From contig CP099841.1 of the NCBI GenBank assembly GCA_030062745.1, forward strand, positions 11,102,970 to 11,166,969: a DNA stretch of 64,000 bases. Direction: 5' to 3'. The notes under the pieces are model-generated. The model searched no databases, was not told the DNA's origin, and saw only the letters and a program-made list of their open reading frames with translations. Each line of letters begins with the position of its first letter. Position 1 is the stretch's first letter. Made by a program: the position numbers and the translations under genes. This document shows, in pieces, positions 56,030 to 64,000 of this stretch. Source of the stretch: Capitulum mitella. Taxonomy: Eukaryota > Arthropoda > Thecostraca > Pollicipedomorpha > Pollicipedidae.

Positions 56030-57839
56030 CCCTGTACGGATGAGCATCCTCAGGGAACCGGGGCTATGACGCACACAAAAAATCCCATGATGGCAAAAAA
56101 GGAAATCATCAGCACCATGAAAGTGGTATCGGGAATCAGGACTTGGCATTGGGATGGGATAAGGGATGGGGATATGACGGCAGGTACCCAGCCGTTCACT
56201 GCATTCGGTGAGGTGCCCTCTCAGACTTGCAACACCTGCTGAAAGGAAGGCAAGGGCAAAGACACGATAAAAAGTATAGCGCAGTTTCAATGCGCCCGTT
56301 TCAGGCTTTGTTTGATGCAAAGATTCGTACTGAAGGGTACAGGGCAAAGGACTGTGAAAGGAAGGAAAAGGTTAGACACACAAATGGAGTACGAAGGAAG
56401 GAACGCGTAAATGGGACTTTGATAACAAGAGATTTCCAGCTCGATTCGGTCATTCAGAGCACGAAGATATGTTCATGACGTCATTCGTTTTATGCCTTGT
56501 GTGCAGCGTCTGCTAATGTCTTGCCAACTGCGTCTAATCTTGTGCTCTTTTCGGGTGCAAAAGTGCTGTACCGTGTTTAAAAACAGCATTTAAGGATATC
56601 GAAATAAAGGTGCTCCAGCCCCCTAAGGCACGAAATTGGGGGAAAATTACTTCGGGCATTTGCTTCGCTTTATGTCGACGGATTTTCATGCTCCATTACC
56701 CAAAACGTCCAGATCATCGTCTAGCTTTAACTAAAATTTCCAACCAGAAATACACCTATTTTTAATTCTGTTAACTTCGGTGACTGTTGGTAAGGATCTG
56801 ATGCCTGCCATGTTTGGTCATGATGTTCTGGCTCTGGCACTGCAGCTACAGAGCGTATGCCACAGTGGCCCACCATGCCCAAAAATGTGATATTATGTCA
56901 CTGTTCACAAAACGGCTCTACATCAGTCCGCAACAAACGTTTTTTTGTGCCAGTGCGATCTACTCCCTTAAAGTTTTTATTCAGACGTCTCCTCACTCTG
57001 GAAAGACGTGTTTCTCCCGTAAGTTGCCCTTCTGTTGGAAATATCGTCGCTCACGGCCGCCGCTTTCTCCAAAAATATTCGGCCGCTCGCAGCAGACCAG
57101 TCTTTAACTGTATGTAAGGAACATGGATATTCGAAAGCAAGGCAGATAAAAACATGACACTCTGCTGTGAAAAGTAGGACGTGGTGTTAACCATCAATAG
57201 CATTATAGGGTAGCTGCCGGTGTCCGATGCTCATAACACAGACGAGCTGTTTTATAATCTCTGGATAAAATCGTCGAGTTATTTAGTGTCTTTACCCGTT
57301 GACTCTAAGCCATACCTGTGGAAAAGGAACAATATTCCTATGTTTTATAACCAAATCAGAGCCGCAGTCAGGCCAGGTAACTGTTGTCTCCTTAAGCCAT
57401 CAGGCAACAGAATGGGTAGACAAGCGGAGATCCGACCGTGACCAGATCAAAATCTCCAGTCTCTCGGCCTGCTGGTGGTGCTCCGTCCCCGATCAAGGTG
57501 TCTGATCTCTCGGTTTCGCGGTCTCCCGTCAACGCTGTTCTCTCAGTCTCTGTTGTCTCTGCGTCTCCTGATTTTTCCTCACCGCTTAGTCCCAGTCACC
57601 CCCTACCGGGGCCGTCTGATCTCTCGGTCTCTTAGTATCTGGGTCTTGCTGTCTGGATAACGGTGTCCCCACGGAGAAGCTTGTCCACATTCAGTTGTTG
57701 AGCTCGCTTGCTGGCAGACGCCGTTACTTGCCCTTTGAAAGTAGACGCCCATGTATGATACCATGTATACCATCCCATCATATGCCAACGTATGATACCA
57801 TGATACCATCTTCGGTTCGTCTGAAAACAATGCCTCAGA
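56030..57839. other. unassigned sequence
   Basis: A T/C-rich stretch with recurrent TCTGATCTCTCGGT words lies at 57490-57640. Short ATGATACCATG repeats lie at 57750-57810. Frames at 56814-57117 and 57220-57660 have no recognised domain. Confidence 0.35.
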
Positions 57840-58170
57840 TCTGAACTGCGCTCGATTCCACGGAAATCAAAATCGGCTCCAGGATCGATTCCATTCCGGC
57901 CGGAGCCGAAATCGGAATCGGTTCCACTGATCAGTGTCGGAATCAGATTCAGAGTTAAATCTTAAATCTCACTTACCTATGCGATTAGAGCTGGAATTGA
58001 TTCCAGTGGCTTCATCTCATCCAAAGAATCTTAGTGAAACTGACTCCGGAATCGACTCATTTCATTTTGAATCGGAATCGTTTCAGCCAAAAAAACTGCG
58101 TTGAATCGGAAAAGAATCGATTCAGCAAGTCATGACTTGGATTCGGAATCGATTCCCCGTAGTGGAATCA
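57840..58170. repeat. degenerate array of the palindromic word GGAATCGATTCC
   Basis: Words such as GGATCGATTCCATTCC, CGGAATCGGTTCC, TGGAATTGATTCC, CGGAATCGACTC, AAGAATCGATTC and CGGAATCGATTCC recur at irregular 10-50 base spacing. Because the unit is its own complement, the array is structure-prone on both strands. Confidence 0.65.
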
Positions 58171-59723
58171 ACCATCAGTCTATCTCCAATAACCCCTGAC
58201 CAGCAACGCGCAGCTCTGACGTCTTCGCCTTGTGTTCCCACGGGAAAGTCGCCATGGTTCGGCCGTGGCCTTTTGTGAAAGCCCACTCGATTTCAGTCTG
58301 ATAGCTGCGGCAAGTGCAATGAAGCGGCATTAAATTTGGGCTGCTGCAGCGGCAACAAAACACTGGCCACAGCAGCGATTGCAATCGCCAGAGAGCCGTC
58401 TGCTGGCCACAAAAGTGTGTGTTTCTACACCTTTCTGGCACCGTTTAGCATGCGAACATATCACTTGATCTCTCAGGTGAGTGTGACTGGTGCCGAGGTC
58501 CGGGATAATTTTTGTTGTTTTTGCCTGCTCGCTGCTATCGCAGGGCCATATGGAACGCTGATAAAGTGGACAGTCGTAGTGACATTTGATTTTAATAAAA
58601 CTGGTCGTCAAAAACCTAGCTTCTTACTTTGAAGAGCGTGACAAATGTAGACAATGACGCCCCATGGTGCGCTGAATGACTTTTAAACTTAGACTCAAGA
58701 AAGGTTTTGAGTGGTGTGGCGATATTGCCGTTCAGTAGGCTTTTGTTGTTCCCCTCTGTTGCTGTCACATCAGTTTATCCTCTTTTTGGTTTCACTATAG
58801 AATTCATCGATAGATGTCACTCCGTCCTTAGTTGTGTTGAATTATTTCATTCGTTTTGGAACATTTTCTAAATGCTGTCTTTCTTAACACTTCGCGGAGA
58901 CATTGCTAAGTTCTCAGTGATGTTACGAAGTAGTTTGCTAGTTTCAGTCGATGTCTTACAATGGTCCGAGAGACTAAATTACACGATGCTGATGTCATAT
59001 TCATGGTGCGGTAACGGGCATGCTGTTTACAAGCTACACTCCCTGAAGTCACCAAATTGTGGCCTGTCACCAACTGGATGGAACTCTGACAACGAAAGCC
59101 ACCAATTTAATTTTAAGTTACAACTAGGCCGATTATAACGTGTTTGTGAGATGTATTTCTCATGAACACAAATGTAATTTTCAATGTATACCAAGGCGAA
59201 GAACACGCACTCACACTCAATGCTCAGCAGTCTGAAAATCATGCATTATCAATGAATACCGAAATTAGAGTATGCCTGATAAAGGCTAGACGGCAGTTTC
59301 TAATTTCTGAGCACCATTACGGACGTAATGTGGCTTACCGTGCTGCTTTGGTGTCATTGTTTTCACTTCATCACCATGGACGAGATCTCTTTCAGGCCAA
59401 TAAAATATGCTGTAAAGGTCCATGTTTTGCAATGAAACAAAAGCACATATCGGCTGTCCGGAACGCTTTACACAAACTCAAAGAACAATGGAGACCACTG
59501 TCATTTACATCGGTTGTCGTAATACAGGATTGGGCATAATGGTCAGCCGCGCATAAGACCTCGTCCGAATAGTTCCTAATATATACCCGAAAACAGGAAC
59601 CATTAAAGCACCGACAGTGGACACCCGTCCGCCTTTCGGACGTCCCACTCCGAGGTCTATCCAAACAGGGGACCGCAACTTCAGGCGGTGCAAATCTGTC
59701 ATTGAGATTTTCTGACGCATGGG
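58171..59723. other. unassigned sequence
   Basis: Frames at 58336-58632, 58872-59138 and 59162-59539 have no recognised family. No repeat of note was found. Confidence 0.35.
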
Positions 59724-60095
59724 TTGAGACGCAAACAGGAGACTTCCTGTCCTCACGGGAATGTGTTGCATTCACATCTTCCTTGCCATCTTCCCACAGC
59801 GCTGTTTCTCCAAAATCGTTTGAGCCAGAGTGAGAGCTCCTCCAGCTGTAGTTTTATCAGACACAAGACGTACAACAGGCACACGCGACAGGATGATCAG
59901 CTTTGAATCCAGCGGTCTCGCACGGAGATGGCTAGGAGGCGGTTCTGCTGGCGGACGGCCGCCCTTTACGGTGAAGTGCCGTCCGAGCTGTTGGAGCTGC
60001 CAGTTTCATCTTTCAACCGCCATCTGGTGAACCAGCTGCGCCGCTCACCTGACTGGCCAGCGCCAACGTATGCACGAGAGAGCGTGGCCGTGTGA
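59724..60095 (+). pseudogene. C-terminal end of a LINE ORF2 protein
   Basis: One frame reads TYNRHTRQDDQL, a TGA stop at 59904, then RSRTEMARRRFCWRTAALYG, VPSELLELPVSSFNRHL and a tail ending in VAV before TGA at 60093-60095. This is the typical C-terminus after the reverse transcriptase of CR1/Jockey-type LINEs: YNTRxxxxLxxPRxRT, then RSFxYRxxxLWNSLP, then SLxxFKxxL. Only one stop interrupts about 120 codons, so the piece is fairly young, and its third positions favour C or G. The EN and RT core domains are missing, consistent with the 5' truncation usual for LINE insertions, although the 5' edge is not defined. Confidence 0.65.
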
Positions 60096-60235
60096 CTGTT
60101 TTCTTTTGCTTTTACCTGACTTGATCTTTTCTGGTTCGTGTCGTTCTAGTTACCGACGAGAGGTCTGAATGGCCACCGTGTGTAGTGGACGACCTTAATA
60201 AATGTCTGAGTCCGAGTCTGAGTATCAGCGCAACA
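60096..60235 (+). other. 3' tail of the LINE fragment
   Basis: Follows the LINE stop codon and contains AATAAA at 60197-60202, then GTCTGAGTCCGAGTCTGAGT, a short TCTGAG-like simple repeat of the sort that ends CR1- and RTE-like LINEs. Confidence 0.45.
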
Positions 60236-62053
60236 GACCGAAGGATTCCTTAAACGGCTTTTGGATGATGCCAGCTACCATATCTGGGTAGACAGAACAC
60301 GCTACCACTTCCAGCTCGACAAAATTCCCGTCTGTTTTTTTTCGCGTCTCACATCAACTGAATAATTGTCAACCGCTGACTCATGGAATTTTTTGGCTTG
60401 TTGGACCGGTTTAAGGTGGCCAGTGTGCACTGACGTCCGCCAGTGCTATGAGTGTTTTACAGAGACTATGAGGATATGAACTGATGTCCATACCTACACT
60501 ATTTTCCGCATTATGCCACGCGTTTTCCGAATATTTAGCCCCTCATTAACTAAAAGGAAAAAAAATACTACCCCATGACCAGTTATCATGTTATATCATT
60601 TAGAGACAGGGTAAAGGGTCGACCACATGAAACTCCTTTTCTGTCATCAAAAAATACACACTTCAGTATAACACTGATGTCAAGGTCATCCAAGTTCACA
60701 TCAAAATAACGTCAATAAAACGACGATGTTTACGAGTTTGTCGTCCAATTCGAATTCACTTCACTTTTTGCCAATTCAAATGAGCTGCACGATGATGGTA
60801 TGCTGCGATGCACGTCACTGTGTTATACGAGATAAACGTATCACGCCCTTGACCTCATATTAGGTTATTGGACTTAAACTATTTTTGGTGGCATATTCAT
60901 GGCGGTATGCTTCTGATGTTATCTGGATTGGACCTGCTACTTTTTTCTTGACACAACGCGTGCATTTTTCGATATCGTGAAATACAGGGACATTGCCTGA
61001 TGCTCGATTAAATTAAATCGGTCCATTAGTTTATGAGATGCTGCACCGTAAGGTATTAACCTCATCCATCTCATATCATCATGGCATGTGATGGTGATGT
61101 ATATATATACGCATATATATATATATACATATGTATACCATGACGTGTGTCCTGAATCCAAATAATTATTGGTAATATGGATGTGCCCGCCATGCGTGAA
61201 GCGTTAAATCATGTTCGACAGGGTACGGTGGCTCCCTCGCGTATGTTTGTGTTAGTGTGGTCCGTTTTCCAAAAGAGCTCCTGGGATTCTGAATCCGATG
61301 CCCGGCAGTCAGCTCCGACGTCGCTGCGTGTCGCTGCGTGCAGCGCCACGCCGACGTCCGGTATCAGGCGCCGGCGTCCACCGCTGTCCCAGTGTAATCA
61401 GGCACGTGATGTTTACCTGTCCATGGCGTCGGTGATCCCTGCAGCTGCACCGAGTCCCTGTCCGGTGTGCGATCGGACGAGCGGAGCAACGACAATCAGA
61501 GTCTGCGCGTGCACTGAGGCGTGCTGAGGAATTCTGGCCTGAACTAACGTACCGCTTTTCAGCAGGCCAAAGCGGACTCGTGCTGGACGGCCCCTGTGTC
61601 CCTGCTACCACCTGCCGTCATCGTCGCCTCTGTCCCCCTGCCCCCCCCCCCATCCGCCGGCCATTCGGAGCCGCGCTGTACACGACAGGGGCGGAGGTGG
61701 CCGAGGTCTAACCCGCCCACATCCTGTGCCAGACCACCGGCCGAGCAGGCTCGGTTTCCAACGTAACGTGGAAGTGAGCTTGAGCACTGATGGCGACGCA
61801 CTGAAAGCGCGCCTGTGGGTCCTCGCTGCTGCGGTGGAAAGGGCAACTGCTTTATACACAGCCCCATGATGGTAGCTGGTCTGCTTTCTACACTGGGTGA
61901 GCCAAATGAGAGAAGATTTTTATGTTCTCCCTCCTAAGGAGCCCAAGGAATAAAAAACGAACTTTTCGAACATTTATTTGGATACAGAAAGTGTAATGGA
62001 AAGTGACTGCATTGCCTTAGCACATATCATGTTAGGTGTGTATAAAGTTTTAG
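60236..62053. other. unassigned sequence with a CpG-rich part
   Basis: An imperfect (TA)n tract lies at 61098-61135. 61290-61760 is CpG-rich. A plus-strand frame there (61177-61527) ends SPCPVCDRTSGATTIRVCAC then TEAC, whose Cys pattern loosely recalls cadherin or other extracellular repeats, but it is too short to assign. A C-run lies at 61645-61656. Confidence 0.3.
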
Positions 62054-63330
62054 TTATTCGGTACACCGCCACCAGGCCTGGGGGGTGTCAAATATGGCCC
62101 CTCTCGGTTTTTCTTGAATAAGTTCTGAACCGTTTGAGCGAGACCAGCCAAATTTTGCATACCTCTCCATCAATCAATTTTACTCATTCCAAAAGCAAAA
62201 CCATTTCCATGCTGGGTCAGATCATGGAGATATAGCGTCATAAGTGAACCCTCACATGCATGTTTTCGCCTCTTTGGGCTGTGGCGTGAACATGCTTAGT
62301 TTTTTTATAATGTTCGCGAATATAATGCATGGATTATTTTAATTTACGTAGGACACGGTACTAAAAAGGACGCACAACCTTGACACATTAGAGGTTATGC
62401 TAGGCCACATGCATGGCGAAAATTGGACTTCTTTGCATTGTATGTGATAGAAGTGGATGCTGCTGACCTTCCCCACCGTCAAGCCAGACGAGCAAATCTA
62501 CATGCGCCTCTTGGCAAGGTTCACCAAATGCAACGTGAGGTCATGCCAGGGCACGTCATTGGTAGATGTCAAAACGGAATGAAACACATCATTGTCTGTG
62601 GAAGGTCGTTCAGTAGCAGTAGAGAACAATTATTGTTCCTAGTTGGGGAAAAAAGATGGCTATCTCATCTGACCTGACTTGGCCCTTGACCCGGTAAAGA
62701 GCAGACAGAGCAGATTAAATTATCGCGAGATGCCATTTCAGTTTTGTTCTTGACGGAATTAAAAATTCCAGCCAGTAATATTGCTCTTTGTCAGGAAGAG
62801 TAATGCAACCTTATCTGACGTCACCTAGACTGACCTTGACTGGATGAACAGCAGTTAATGCAAAACTGATGATCAGGTTTTACTTCAGTCCTTTTTGTCA
62901 CGTAGATCGAAACGGCTGCGAGTAGGTATCGATCTTTGACATGTGAAGCAAGACCATTATTTCACCCGACCTTGGTTGACCTTGACCCGACATTTTCTAA
63001 CATTCTGGCATGATTCTGATGCAGAAGATCGCGGCCTTTCGTTTTGATATGCAGTCGAAGGCTCTAAGACCAGTATTGTCGATAATATGACGTACGAATC
63101 AGTGTCAGTTTTGCCGACGTCGTGCTACGCGTTTCACGTGACCTGTGACGTCATCAGCAGCGTAACCAGGGCTGATATAACATTTCCTGAATCGCAAGAC
63201 TCAGGGCTATCGATTGGTGATAGACCAATTTAGAGCCGACAGTTAGATCCTGAGATAATGTGTGTGTGTGCTCTTTTTGATAGCCAAAGCGGTCATTGGT
63301 ACAAAAACACGCCAGGCGGTGCCGGGTTAA
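62054..63330. mobile_element. possible TTAA-type element, family C
   Basis: The right end is GGCGGTGCCGGGTTAA (TTAA at 63327-63330). A similar inverted end lies at 62054 (TTATTCGGTACACCGCCA, with TTAT in place of TTAA). The 1,277-base length matches families A and B. The interior is non-coding with TGACCTTGACC-like words near 62820 and 62970. The ends are less exact, so this is tentative. Confidence 0.45.
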
Positions 63331-63769
63331 TTTGGCAAATTCCCCTTGGACAGTCCTCCCCCAAAACCGTTCGGACGGAACCGTCAGACATACAGTGCAT
63401 ACGACACGCGTTTCATGAGACAGAACCTGAGCTGTAGCGTCAGAACCCGCAGTAACTAAAGACCGCAGATTTAATGGAGCTGTGCTGGCAAGGAAGTTCG
63501 ACGCCGACAAGAAACACTGAAAGTGGTGCTGCTTTCGTAAATGTCTACCATCTACGGGCGGCTAATGGCAGCGAAATGTGCAAGCGGGCAGTCAAGCTAT
63601 TTCACCAGCGCAAACAGTCAAAACGCTTGCTAACCCTCACCATTCATGAGTCAATATCGGTTGCGCGGTCAGTTCATTTGCAAATAACAAATAAGCCGAA
63701 CGTTTTCTCATGGACTTCGATTTCTGGGCTGGACTGCAACAAGCACAAAGTGAAGTTCTGAGCCGAACT
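63331..63769. other. unassigned sequence
   Basis: A plus-strand frame at 63474-63761 has no recognised domain. The segment leads into the CpG island at the window end. Confidence 0.35.
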
Positions 63770-63869
63770 GTCCGCCTGCGCAGGCCGGCGCCCGGGCCTG
63801 ACCCTCCCAAGTCGAGCCGTGAATAATTGAAGTCGGCCGCGCGTCGCTGTACACTCGCTCATTCCGGTA
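63770..63869 (+). promoter_or_regulatory. CpG island and possible promoter/5' UTR of the gene at the right edge
   Basis: CpG density rises sharply from about 63770. GCCTGCGCAGGC at 63774-63785 is a perfect 12-base palindrome containing the TGCGCA core also found in NRF1-type sites. The start codon at 63870 follows within 100 bases. No TATA box was seen. Confidence 0.45.
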
Positions 63870-64000
63870 ATGGCGGCGCCGCCGGCGCCGGGTGACCGGG
63901 CCGCGGTATCATTCACGGTGACGGATTGCGGTTTGATGCCGCCCGACGGGGCTGGCCCCTCCGACCTGCCGTCGCGGAAGGATCTGGTTCCGGTTACGAA
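63870..64000 (+). CDS. start of a protein-coding gene, cut by the window edge
   Basis: ATG at 63870-63872 has G at -3 and G at +4, a strong start context. The frame is open for all 43 complete codons to the window end and begins MAAPPAPGDRAAVSFTVTD, continuing CGLMPPDGAGPSDLPSRKDL. Codons are mostly C/G-ending in a CpG island, like the GPCR gene. The Ala/Pro-rich N-terminus has no signal peptide. No domain is visible yet, so no function is proposed. The exon may continue or splice outside the window. A chance frame in GC-rich DNA is the alternative. Confidence 0.5.
   Translation, partial: MAAPPAPGDRAAVSFTVTDCGLMPPDGAGPSDLPSRKDLVPVT

Noticed and set aside
61177-61527. Cadherin-like or other extracellular exon
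   Set aside because: Only a short Cys pattern (CPVC, VCACTEAC) fits, the frame stops at once and no splice donor is seen.
52107-63330. Single large element between TTAACCCGG at 52107 and CCGGGTTAA at 63330
   Set aside because: It would span other complete elements, and a nearer left end at 62054 pairs better with 63330.

Overview
This window looks like a gene-poor, repeat-rich stretch of an animal nuclear genome, most likely an arthropod and possibly a crustacean. The evidence is eukaryotic gene structure (splice-site signals, an isolated GPCR exon), CpG-dense coding and promoter-like islands in an AT-leaning background, many (TA)n tracts, and decayed hAT, pogo-like, LINE and TTAA-flanked elements. 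One broken transposon-like protein belongs to a family I know mainly from arthropod genomes. The species cannot be fixed from sequence alone.

Only one complete gene body is certain: a class A (rhodopsin-family) GPCR of 405 residues encoded in a single exon at 9883-11100 (+). A splice acceptor lies 4 bases before its ATG, so a 5' UTR exon is expected upstream, perhaps near the CpG island at 6915-7440. Weaker coding candidates are a 129-residue reading frame at 21187-21576 (+), a lysine-rich terminal exon at 20040-20129 (+), and a donor-bounded exon at 32187-32326 (+). At the right edge a CpG island leads into a strong-context ATG at 63870 whose frame stays open to the window end, probably the first exon of a gene that continues outside.

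The rest is mobile DNA and unusual repeat architecture. From left to right: a TTAA-flanked 1.2 kb element (347-1562); a head-to-head inverted duplication of a hAT transposase fragment (1959-4124); an array of small hairpins that share an AATTCA loop (4912-5223); CpG-rich duplications (5486-5720, 6915-7440); a Foldback-like structure of oppositely oriented GGTTCGTA repeats (7571-8155); the GPCR; several palindromes and hAT-type MITEs (13004-13180, 17712-18228, 18408-18949, 21717-21965); a 20-bp GGGGCC minisatellite (22660-23620); a broken arthropod transposon-like gene split by a TA-flanked insertion (24700-28085); a second TTAA family (28785-29998 and, inverted, 40271-41498); a pogo-like transposase remnant (31040-31545); a 1.9 kb foldback (36800-38740); nested LINE fragments (41661-46607) interrupted by TTAA-family material; another TTAA copy (53060-54167); a MITE pair (54387-54667, 55775-56029); a LINE 3' end (59724-60235); and a third possible TTAA family (62054-63330).

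No operon-like or defence-like gene system is visible. The most unusual sequence features are the common-loop hairpin array, the foldback arrays, and the clean nested insertion whose removal restores a reading frame.
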